Source: an uncultured Clostridia bacterium
Lineage (GTDB): Bacteria; Bacillota; Clostridia; Christensenellales; Aristaeellaceae
Reading direction: 5' to 3'
Assembly (NCBI GenBank): GCA_937874275.1
Contig: CALNAU010000038.1
Span: 1-43,737, forward strand
DNA: 43,737 nt
In this document: one piece after another, positions 1 to 6,661 of the stretch
Numbering within the stretch: position 1 is the stretch's first letter
How the letters are laid out: the number at the start of each line of letters is the position of its first letter
Notes under the pieces: generated by a model
What the model was told of the DNA's origin: nothing
The model's input: the letters and a program-made list of their open reading frames with translations, nothing else
Database searches by the model: none
Made by a program: the position numbers and the translations under genes

Positions 1-739
1 TCATGGCATCGCCTGCGCCTGTGGCCGGGCCGGGCGGTACCGGCAGCGCCGGCAGATGGAAATGCTCGTCGCCAGCGGCGCAGTACAGCCCCTCCTTGCC
101 CAGCGAGATAAACACCTGCTGCACGCCCATCTGAAGCAGGGCTGCGGCGGCGTCCTGCGGCGTTTGGCGGCCCGTCAGGCACTGGGCCTCCATCAGGTTG
201 GGCTTGAAGGCGCGCAGCCGGTTCAAAATGGGTGTTAGCCGGGCAGCCTTTTCACAGCTCACCGGGTCTGCCATCAGAGGCACTTGCATGTGATTCGCCG
301 CGGCTTGCAGCGCCTCCCGGCTGAGGTTGGCGTCCAGCAGGCACAGGCTGAAACCGTTGGCGGGCAGCGCGCGGATGGCCTGCCCGTCCAGCAAATCCAT
401 GGCGCGCATGTCGTTGATGGCGGCGGCCATGTCGCCCCCGTCATCATGGATGGCCATATAGACGCAGCTGGCGGCGTCCGCCCGCAGCGCGTAGCGCAGG
501 CCAATGCCCAGCCCGTCGCAGCTGGCCACCAATGCCTGGCCGAAGGCATCGCTGCCCAGCACACAGGCCAGTTCCACCGGGATGCCGGCCTGGGCGATAT
601 GCTGGGCGATATTGCGGCCCACGCCGCCGGGCGACAGGGTCACCCGGCCGATGTTGGAATCCCGCCAGGCGAAATGCTCCCCGGGCATGCCCAGGATATC
701 CATGTTGGCCCCGCCAATGACCAGAACAGGCGCTTTCAT
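1..739 (-). CDS. psuK: Pseudouridine kinase, PfkB family (C-terminus cut by window edge)
   Basis: PfkB-family sugar kinase that is expected to phosphorylate pseudouridine to pseudouridine 5'-phosphate in the cytoplasm, the first step of pseudouridine salvage. About 246 codons are visible. The N-terminus reads MKAPVLVIGGANMDILG, followed by the GGVGRNIA segment typical of PsuK rather than ribokinase, and the last visible residues are the PfkB signature TGAGDAM with the catalytic Asp. The rest of the C-terminus lies outside the window. It is the last visible gene of the ruvC-ruvA-ruvB-queA-holin-like operon, and its ATG overlaps the stop of the upstream gene by 4 bp (ATGA), suggesting translational coupling. 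The usual partner PsuG (pseudouridine-5'-phosphate glycosidase) is not visible and could lie just past base 1. A different PfkB nucleoside kinase is possible, but the SPGGVGRNIAQ stretch makes PsuK the best call. Confidence 0.85.
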   Translation of the reverse strand, partial: MKAPVLVIGGANMDILGMPGEHFAWRDSNIGRVTLSPGGVGRNIAQHIAQAGIPVELACVLGSDAFGQALVASCDGLGIGLRYALRADAASCVYMAIHDDGGDMAAAINDMRAMDLLDGQAIRALPANGFSLCLLDANLSREALQAAANHMQVPLMADPVSCEKAARLTPILNRLRAFKPNLMEAQCLTGRQTPQDAAAALLQMGVQQVFISLGKEGLYCAAGDEHFHLPALPVPPGPATGAGDAM

Positions 740-1083
740 CTGCGTCTCACCAGCCCTCCCATGATACCGCGCACCACATTGATGATGGCGGCCGCCATCA
801 CCGCCCATTGCAGCGAGTATACCTGCACCGAGCCCGGGAACAGGCGCACCGTCAGCATGATGAGCAAGGTGTCTATCACAATGCCTATCAGCCCCAGTGT
901 CAGCACATTGAACGCGAACAGCACCAGCTTTGCCAAAGGCCGTATAATCAGGTACAGCAGCATCAGGCTGGCGCCTGCCAGCATCGCGGTCTGCAAACTG
1001 TTGCACCACAGCCCCCACAGCAGATAATCCGCCAGCGGGAAGGCCAGCGTGCCCACGATGTAGCGCACCGCGGCCGCGAACAT
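736..1083 (-). CDS. Small four-helix membrane protein, phage-holin superfamily IV-like
   Basis: 115-residue integral membrane protein with about four hydrophobic segments (roughly residues 3-22, 32-52, 54-77 and 88-108) and an Arg-rich C-terminal tail (VRRR). Length and profile match the chromosomal family of small proteins annotated as phage holin family or superfamily IV 4-TMS holins, found in many bacteria with no prophage nearby. The true function of the family is unknown. It sits between queA and psuK with overlaps on both sides: its ATG shares one base with the queA stop, and its own stop overlaps the psuK start. It is therefore translated as part of the ruv-queA operon. There are no lysis genes around it, so an active holin role is unlikely. 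Confidence 0.75.
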   Translation of the reverse strand: MFAAAVRYIVGTLAFPLADYLLWGLWCNSLQTAMLAGASLMLLYLIIRPLAKLVLFAFNVLTLGLIGIVIDTLLIMLTVRLFPGSVQVYSLQWAVMAAAIINVVRGIMGGLVRRR

Positions 1084-2123
1084 CAGCGCACCAACCCGGG
1101 TCCGATCAGCATGCAGTCGCCAAAGCTGAAAAAGCGGTAGCGCGCCTCTACCGCGTGGCGGTAGGCATCCAGCGTGTTCTCGCGGCCCATGAAGGCGCTG
1201 ACCAGCATCAGCAGCGTGCTCTGGGGCAGGTGGAAGTTGGTCAACAGCATGTCGGTGGCGCGAAAGGGGGTGCCCGGCCTGATGAAGATGCTGGTCATCC
1301 CGCCGCCCGGCTGTATGCTGCCCTGCGGGTCAGCCACGGTTTCCAGCGTGCGTACGCTGGTGGTGCCCACACAGACCACGCGGCCGCCCTGCTGCCTGGC
1401 CCGGTTGATGCGCCGGGCGGCATCCTCGCTTACCTCATAATACTCGCTGTGCATCTGGTGGCTCTCCGCGTCCTCCGCCTTCACCGGGCGGAAGGTGCCC
1501 AGCCCCACATGCAGCAAAATGGGGATGATGTCAATGCCCTTTTCCTGCACCCGCGCCAGCACCTCGGGCGTAAAGTGCAGCCCGGCGGTGGGGGCGGCGG
1601 CACTGCCGTCAAGCTTGGCATAGACGGTCTGGTAGCGCTCGGGGTCGCTCAACTTCTCATGGATATAGGGGGGCAGCGGCGTCTCCCCAAGGGCATCCAG
1701 TACATTTTCAAAAAGGCCTTCATAGCTGAAATCCACCTGCCGGGTGCCATCGGCCATGGGCTGGCCCACACGCGCCATCAGGCGGCCATCGCCAAAGCTG
1801 ACCTGCGTGCCCTCGGGCAGGCGGCGGCCTGGCTTGACCAGCGCCTCCCAGCTGTTCTGTGAGAGGCGGCGCAGCAGCAAGAATTCCACCGGCACGCCGG
1901 TTTCCACCTTGATGCCCAGCAGGCGGGCGGGGATGACGCGTGTATGGTTGATGACCAGCGCGTCCCCCTTGCGCAGATAGTCCGGAAAATCGTGGAACGA
2001 GCAATCCCGCCGCTGCGCATCCTGCCGGTTGCACACCAGCATGCGGCTGGCGTCACGGGGAAATATCGGCGTCTGGGCAATCAGCTCCTGCGGCAGGGCG
2101 TAGTCAAAGTCACTCGTTTTCAT
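1083..2123 (-). CDS. queA: tRNA preQ1(34) S-adenosylmethionine ribosyltransferase-isomerase
   Basis: QueA transfers and isomerises the ribosyl part of S-adenosylmethionine onto preQ1 at tRNA wobble position 34, making epoxyqueuosine. The 346-residue protein starts MKTSDFDYALPQELIAQ and has the family blocks DASRMLV, INHTRVIPARL, TAGLHFT, HVGLGTFRPV, SEYYEV and TSVRTLE, ending in GDCMLIGPGLVR. Length is normal for the family (about 340-350). I chose the ATG at 2123; an in-frame TTG lies one codon upstream. The start lies 14 bp inside the ruvB end with no strong Shine-Dalgarno, so it probably relies on coupled translation. The ruvAB-queA order is a common Firmicute and proteobacterial arrangement. 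No tgt is visible in this window. Confidence 0.95.
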   Translation of the reverse strand: MKTSDFDYALPQELIAQTPIFPRDASRMLVCNRQDAQRRDCSFHDFPDYLRKGDALVINHTRVIPARLLGIKVETGVPVEFLLLRRLSQNSWEALVKPGRRLPEGTQVSFGDGRLMARVGQPMADGTRQVDFSYEGLFENVLDALGETPLPPYIHEKLSDPERYQTVYAKLDGSAAAPTAGLHFTPEVLARVQEKGIDIIPILLHVGLGTFRPVKAEDAESHQMHSEYYEVSEDAARRINRARQQGGRVVCVGTTSVRTLETVADPQGSIQPGGGMTSIFIRPGTPFRATDMLLTNFHLPQSTLLMLVSAFMGRENTLDAYRHAVEARYRFFSFGDCMLIGPGLVR

Positions 2124-3165
2124 CAAACAGATTTACCTGTGTATCGCGCGCAGTGTTGGCCATGCTTTGGGGCGGCGTGCGCTGCAGGTGGCGGTAGGCC
2201 AGCTCCGTCACCACACGGCCGCGGGGCGTGCGCTGGATGAAGCCCAGCTGCAGCAAATACGGCTCGTACACATCCTCGATGGTGATGGCGTCCTCGCCCG
2301 TGGAGGCGGCCAATGTATCCAGCCCCACGGGCCCGCCGCCAAACTTGTCCATCATGGTGAGCAGCACATTGCGGTCCACCCGGTCCAAGCCCAGGCCGTC
2401 CACATCCAGCATGTCCAGCCCTTCGTGCGCCACCTCGCGGGTAATGTGGCCATCGGCCCGCACCTGGGCATAATCGCGTACGCGCTTGAGCATGCGGTTG
2501 GCAATGCGCGGCGTGCCACGGCTGCGGCAGGCAATCTCCTGCAGGCCCTCGTCGTCAAAGGGCATACGCAATATGCTGGCCGAGCGGCGCAAAATCTGCG
2601 CCAGCTCGTCCGCGGTATACATCTCCAGCCTGTACATGATGCCAAAGCGGTCGCGCAGTGGGGCCGACAATTGCCCTGCGCGGGTGGTGGCACCAATCAG
2701 CGTGAAGCGCGGCAAGTCCAGCCGCATCGAGCGCGCGGTGGGGCCCTTGCCAATCATGATATCCAGCGCACCGTCCTCCATGGCGGGGTACAGCACCTCC
2801 TCCACCGCGCGGGACAGGCGGTGGATTTCGTCGATAAACAGCACATCGCCGGCGTTGAGGTTGGTGAGGATGCTGGCCAGGTCGCCCGGTCGTTCGATGG
2901 CGGGGCCGGAGGTGATGCGCACATTCTGCCCCATCTCGGCCGCCACAATGCAGGCCAGCGTGGTCTTGCCAAGGCCCGGCGGGCCGTAGAGCAAAATGTG
3001 GTCCAGCGCGTCGCGGCGTTTGAGCGCTGCCTTGATGTAGATATTCAGGCTGTCCTTCACCGGCGCCTGGCCCACATAGTCGCGCAGGGCGCGCGGGCGC
3101 AGCGAGGCTTCGATTTCGCCGTCCTCCTGGCGGGGGCCGGAGGTTAAAATGCGGTCGTTTTCCAT
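2110..3165 (-). CDS. ruvB: Holliday junction branch migration ATPase RuvB
   Basis: AAA+ motor of the RuvABC resolvasome, which drives Holliday-junction branch migration during recombinational repair. Visible motifs: Walker A GPPGLGKTTLA, Walker B FIDEIHRLSR, sensor region GATTRAGQLSAPLRDRFG, and a C-terminal winged-helix DNA-binding part (DGLGLDRVDRNVL, GFIQRTPRGR). The chosen ATG at 3165 gives 351 residues and has an AAAGGA ribosome binding site at 3171-3176 with 5-nt spacing. The in-frame ATG at 3171 would overlap the ruvA stop as ATGA but abuts that ribosome site, so it is less likely. The gene is downstream of ruvA and overlaps queA. Expression is probably damage-inducible through the LexA-type box at 4313-4326. 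Confidence 0.97.
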   Translation of the reverse strand: MENDRILTSGPRQEDGEIEASLRPRALRDYVGQAPVKDSLNIYIKAALKRRDALDHILLYGPPGLGKTTLACIVAAEMGQNVRITSGPAIERPGDLASILTNLNAGDVLFIDEIHRLSRAVEEVLYPAMEDGALDIMIGKGPTARSMRLDLPRFTLIGATTRAGQLSAPLRDRFGIMYRLEMYTADELAQILRRSASILRMPFDDEGLQEIACRSRGTPRIANRMLKRVRDYAQVRADGHITREVAHEGLDMLDVDGLGLDRVDRNVLLTMMDKFGGGPVGLDTLAASTGEDAITIEDVYEPYLLQLGFIQRTPRGRVVTELAYRHLQRTPPQSMANTARDTQVNLFDENE

Positions 3166-3167
3166 GC

Positions 3168-3779
3168 TCATCCTTTCGCCATGCCGCGCAGCGCCAGGCG
3201 TACTAGGTCGTCCGCCCGGTCATCGGGCGATGCCTGCTGGTGCGCGATGGACACCGCCCGCGCGGCCTCCGCCTGGGTGTAGCCCAGCGATTGCAGGGCC
3301 AATATGGCTTCGGCAACAGCGCCGTCGGGCTGGGCGGGCGCGGTACCCGTCAGGCCCGCCTCCACGCCAAAGTCCTCCGCCGACAGCTTGTCCTTCAGCT
3401 CCAGCGCGATGCGCTGGGCAGTCTTTTTGCCGATGCCGGGGGCGCGCGACAGCATCACCACATCGCCGGTCATGATGGCCAGCGTCAAATCGCTCAGCGG
3501 CATGGAGGCCAAAATGCCCAACGCCGTGCGCGGCCCGATGCCCGAGATGCCCGTCAGCTTGAGGAACATGCCCCGCTCCTCCCGGGAGACAAAGCCAAAC
3601 AGCTCCATGGCGTCATCGCGCACGCTCAGCCAGGTGTATACGCGCACAAACTCGCCCTTGGGCGGTGCCGCGGACAGGGCTGCCGCCGTGCACAGCAGCT
3701 GGTAGCCCACGCCGCCCGCCAGGATGACCAGCTCACCCGGCGCCTTGTATTCAACGGTTCCTTCAATAAATGCGTACAT
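3168..3779 (-). CDS. ruvA: Holliday junction branch migration complex subunit RuvA
   Basis: RuvA tetramers bind the four-way junction and load RuvB rings. The 203-residue protein has the N-terminal OB-like domain (MYAFIEGTVEYKAPG, VYTWLSVRDDAMELFGF), two helix-hairpin-helix motifs (LTGISGIGPRTALGIL and SRAPGIGKKTAQRIALELKDKL), a variable acidic and Ala/Gly-rich linker, and the C-terminal domain III that contacts RuvB (ALQSLGYTQAEAARAV). The length matches the family. It starts 7 bp after the ruvC stop and ends at the ruvB start region, in the order ruvC-ruvA-ruvB. Confidence 0.97.
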   Translation of the reverse strand: MYAFIEGTVEYKAPGELVILAGGVGYQLLCTAAALSAAPPKGEFVRVYTWLSVRDDAMELFGFVSREERGMFLKLTGISGIGPRTALGILASMPLSDLTLAIMTGDVVMLSRAPGIGKKTAQRIALELKDKLSAEDFGVEAGLTGTAPAQPDGAVAEAILALQSLGYTQAEAARAVSIAHQQASPDDRADDLVRLALRGMAKG

Positions 3780-3786
3780 GTTGTTC

Positions 3787-4281
3787 CTACTTCATCCTGA
3801 ACTGTATTTTGGCAGGCCCCGCGTTGAGGTGCGTGATGGCCGCCGCCACCGCGTCCGCCGCGTCATCGGGCTTGGGCGCGGCGCTCAACTTCAATATCAG
3901 CATCACCATCTGCTGCACCTGGTGTTTGTCCGCCCGGCCGTAGCCGGTGATGCCTTGTTTGATTTGCATGGGCGTATATTCGTACAGCAGGGGGCTGTAC
4001 TCGGCGCAGGCGCTGATGGCCACGCCACGGGCGGCGCCCACGGTAAGCGCCGTGGTGACATTTCGGGCGAAGAACAGCTCCTCGAACACGATTTCATCCG
4101 GCCGGTGGGTGGTGAGCAGCTCCTGAACGCTGTTTCTGATGTGAATCAGCCTGTCCTGCAGGCGCATATCGGGCGGCGTGGTGATGACGCCGCAGCCAAT
4201 AAATACAGGGCTGTGCAACCCGGATTCCACCACGCCCCAGCCCATTGTGGCCAGCCCCGGATCGATGCCCAAAATGCGCAT
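3787..4281 (-). CDS. ruvC: Crossover junction endodeoxyribonuclease RuvC
   Basis: Holliday-junction resolvase with an RNase H-like fold, which nicks symmetric strands of the junction bound by RuvAB. The 164-residue protein shows the acidic active site: Asp7 in MRILGIDPG, the Glu in FEELFFARN, and the Asp pair in the C-terminal KPDDAADAVAAAITH helix. The length is typical (160-190). It is the first gene of the operon, reading from the promoter at 4308-4336, and its ATG follows a GGGGG-containing leader. Bacillus lacks ruvC and uses recU, while clostridia generally use RuvC, which supports a clostridial host. Confidence 0.97.
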   Translation of the reverse strand: MRILGIDPGLATMGWGVVESGLHSPVFIGCGVITTPPDMRLQDRLIHIRNSVQELLTTHRPDEIVFEELFFARNVTTALTVGAARGVAISACAEYSPLLYEYTPMQIKQGITGYGRADKHQVQQMVMLILKLSAAPKPDDAADAVAAAITHLNAGPAKIQFRMK

Positions 4282-4307
4282 GCTCAGCCCCCTTTGATTT
4301 GCTACCG

Positions 4308-4336
4308 ATGATAGAACAAAGGTTCTTGTTTGTCAA
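4308..4336 (-). promoter_or_regulatory. ruvCAB-queA promoter with LexA/DinR-type SOS box
   Basis: On the minus strand there is TTGACA (4331-4336), a 17-nt spacer and TATCAT (4308-4313), a near-consensus sigma-A promoter about 26 bp upstream of ruvC. The spacer contains the palindrome AGAACAAAGGTTCT (4313-4326). Its GAAC-N4-GTTC core is the known Gram-positive LexA (DinR) box, placed where repressor would block RNA polymerase. The -35 element ends only 9 bp from the helicase stop codon, so the helicase message would run into this promoter. Confidence 0.8.
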
Positions 4337-4345
4337 ACCAATCCC

Positions 4346-6523
4346 TTACAGTTCGGGCTGCCAGCGCGCCATCAGGCGCTCCACATGGCGGCGGGCGATG
4401 CTGGCGCTCTCGGCCTCGTCGGCGGCGCTCTGGGGCGCCTCGCCCATCAGGCCAAGGAACTGGCTTACCTTCAGACCCAGGCGCTCCTGGATATCGGCGT
4501 CGCTGCCATTTGGGCTGACCAGGTAGTAGCACAGCAGCGAGTCCTTCTGCCCGATGCGGTGGGCGCGGTCCTCCGCCTGGCTGTGGACGGCGGGTGACCA
4601 GTCCAGCTCGCCAAACACCACGATGCTGGCGCGCTGCAGGTTGAGGCCGGAGGCCGCCCGCAGCGACACGCAGCACAGGTCGGTGCGCCCGGCCATGAAG
4701 CGCTCCACGCTCTTTTCCTTCTGCGCTGCCGTCTCCCGCCCGGTGATGAAGGCGGGGGACAGGGTTTTGAGCTCCCTGCGGTAGGTATCCATCACCGCGT
4801 GGTGATGGGCAAACAGCAGCACCTTTTCGCCGGATTCAATCAGCGCGCGCACGAACTGGCTGACATAGGGGGCCTTGGCGATGCCGGTGGCCTGCCGCTC
4901 CTCCTGGGAAATCTGCCCCTCCAGCAGCGCGCGCTGGGATGCGGTCAATTGTTCATCCCCGGCCCATCGGCGCAGCTTGTCCAGCACCGGCTGCATCAGG
5001 TGTTTGTAGGCGGCGCTGTCGGCGTCTATCTCCTGCACCAGGCGGCGCTTGTCGGGCAGCTCGGGCAGCACTTCGCGCTTTGTGCGTCGCAGCATCAGCC
5101 CCTCGCGGCGCAGGTGCTCGCCCAGCATGTCGGGCTTGATGACCACGGCGCTGCCGTAGCCGTAGCACCACTCGCGCGAGAAGCTCTCCCAGTTGCCCAG
5201 GAAGTTGAAATCCAGAATGTTGACCACGTTCCAGATTTCGCCGCCCTGGTTATAGATGGGTGTGCCGGACAGCCCCCACACCCGCTCGCAGGCGGAGGAC
5301 AGCAGCGAGGCGGCCGAATATTTCTCCGTCCCCGCGCGGCGCAATTCCTGTATTTCGTCAAACACCACCGCCTTGACCGGCAGATGGGGCAGCGATTCCT
5401 TCCAGCCGCGCAGCAGCAGGTAGTGCACCAGGTAGATGTCCGCCTCGGGCAGGGGATAGGGCTTGAGCCCCTGCAATACATGCACGGTGGGCGGCCGCCC
5501 GTTTACGCGGGTAAAGCGGGCGATTTCGGCCTGCCAGTTGAGCTGCAGGTGCGGGGGCACCACAATCAAGCAGGGGAAGGAGCCGGTGGTGACCAGCGCG
5601 GCCAACGCCTGCACGGTCTTGCCCAGGCCCATCTCATCGGCCAGCAGGCCGCGGCGCACCCGGCACAGCCAATTCAGGCCGGTCTGTTGAAAGGCGCGCA
5701 GCGTGCCCACAAAGGCGCCTTCCGGCGGCCGTACATCCTGCATGGGCCCCATCAGCTGGCGCTTCTCCCGCTCGTAGGCCTGTGCCTCCAGCAGGGCGGC
5801 CTGCCAGCGGTCCAGGTCAGCCGGGGCGATGGCCAGGGGATAGCGCTGCATCAGCCAGTTGACGTCGCCGATGACGCGGCGGTGGGCAGTGAATCGCGCC
5901 GTGCCCCGGCGGCCGCCATCGCTGCCGGGGAACAGGCGCTTGGCCATCTCGGTGACAGGGGCTTCACCCTTGATGGTCCAAACCTTGCTGCGGCGGTTAT
6001 AGCTCAGCGTGCCGTACAGATGCCCGGTGTTTCCCGCCGGGCGCAGGAAGGCGGGAATATCGTCCTCTTCATCCGATGGCGGAAGGGATGGTAGTTCCGT
6101 CACAGGAACAACGGATTCGGATGCGGCAGGGATCGTTTGTGCGGGCGTACCCGCCGGGTGGGCGATGCCCCACAGCCGCCGCAGGCTGAGCAGGCGGCAG
6201 GGCTTGCCGGAGATGGTGTCGGGCAGGTCAAAACCCTGCTCGCAGACCAGCACGATGGCATCCACGATGTCTGACGCGAGGTAGCGCTCCGCCTGGCGGA
6301 TGAGGCTTGGCTTGTTGGGCCGCCCGCGCTTCACCTCAATGCCGATGCCCTGCACCAGAAAGTCGACCCGGCAGCGCGGCATCAGGCGCTTCTCGTGCTC
6401 ATAGGGCAGGCCGTGATCGGCGAGCGCCTGGGCAATCCGGCGGTGCAGGTCATACTCGTCCAGCGTCAGCGGCGCGCGCAGCGTGCGCAGGGCATCCATC
6501 ACCCGGTCCAGCGTGGTTGGCAT
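4346..6523 (-). CDS. SNF2-family helicase fused to an N-terminal PD-(D/E)XK-type nuclease domain
   Basis: A 725-residue protein with two visible parts. Residues about 20-100 look like a restriction-type nuclease fold: Asp54 in CRVDFLV, then GIEVKRG with Glu63 and Lys65, which gives D-x8-E-x-K, followed by a strand and helix (RQAERYLASDIVDAIVLVC). Residues about 280-700 are an SNF2/RapA-like helicase: Walker A region LLADEMGLGKTVQAL (about 290-304), motif II DEIQ instead of DEAH/DEGH, motif III LSGTPIYN, and the C-terminal RecA lobe with QAEDRAHRIGQ. The stretch between (about 165-280) is a basic, possibly DNA-binding region. Helicase and nuclease in one chain suggest DNA repair or defence against foreign DNA; that is inference. 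It is a monocistronic gene with its own promoter at 6552-6580 and an AAAGGAGA site before the ATG. No methylase or other defence gene is adjacent. Confidence 0.8.
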   Translation of the reverse strand: MPTTLDRVMDALRTLRAPLTLDEYDLHRRIAQALADHGLPYEHEKRLMPRCRVDFLVQGIGIEVKRGRPNKPSLIRQAERYLASDIVDAIVLVCEQGFDLPDTISGKPCRLLSLRRLWGIAHPAGTPAQTIPAASESVVPVTELPSLPPSDEEDDIPAFLRPAGNTGHLYGTLSYNRRSKVWTIKGEAPVTEMAKRLFPGSDGGRRGTARFTAHRRVIGDVNWLMQRYPLAIAPADLDRWQAALLEAQAYEREKRQLMGPMQDVRPPEGAFVGTLRAFQQTGLNWLCRVRRGLLADEMGLGKTVQALAALVTTGSFPCLIVVPPHLQLNWQAEIARFTRVNGRPPTVHVLQGLKPYPLPEADIYLVHYLLLRGWKESLPHLPVKAVVFDEIQELRRAGTEKYSAASLLSSACERVWGLSGTPIYNQGGEIWNVVNILDFNFLGNWESFSREWCYGYGSAVVIKPDMLGEHLRREGLMLRRTKREVLPELPDKRRLVQEIDADSAAYKHLMQPVLDKLRRWAGDEQLTASQRALLEGQISQEERQATGIAKAPYVSQFVRALIESGEKVLLFAHHHAVMDTYRRELKTLSPAFITGRETAAQKEKSVERFMAGRTDLCCVSLRAASGLNLQRASIVVFGELDWSPAVHSQAEDRAHRIGQKDSLLCYYLVSPNGSDADIQERLGLKVSQFLGLMGEAPQSAADEAESASIARRHVERLMARWQPEL

Positions 6524-6551
6524 AGCGTCTCCTTTGTATCAGTTGTTGTTT

Positions 6552-6580
6552 ATTATAGCCTACGCATTAGATGTTTACAA
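6552..6580 (-). promoter_or_regulatory. Promoter of the nuclease-helicase gene
   Basis: Minus strand TTGTAA (6575-6580), 17-nt spacer, TATAAT (6552-6557), with an AAAGGAGA ribosome binding site just before the ATG at 6523. This promoter is back to back with the L,D-transpeptidase promoter in a 138-bp AT-rich divergent region. Confidence 0.65.
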
Positions 6581-6598
6581 TGTATTAACAACCATGTC

Positions 6599-6627
6599 TT
6601 GAAGATGAAGAATTGTTCTGATAAGAT
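6599..6627 (+). promoter_or_regulatory. Promoter of the L,D-transpeptidase gene
   Basis: TTGAAG (6599-6604), 17-nt spacer and TAAGAT (6622-6627), preceded by an extended -10 TG at 6619-6620. The ribosome site AGGGAGGG lies just before the ATG at 6662. The -10 is only a 4-of-6 match, so this is a moderate call. Confidence 0.5.
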
Positions 6628-6661
6628 ACAAAATGACGAAAATTGTCAAGAGGGAGGGCTT

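Noticed and set aside
736..1083. Prophage remnant suggested by the holin-like gene
   Set aside because: It is embedded by overlaps in the ruv-queA operon, without endolysin, integrase or structural genes, and this family is common on chromosomes.
4799..6094. 431-residue plus-strand open frame inside the helicase gene
   Set aside because: Low-complexity shadow; the minus strand codes for complete SNF2 motifs.
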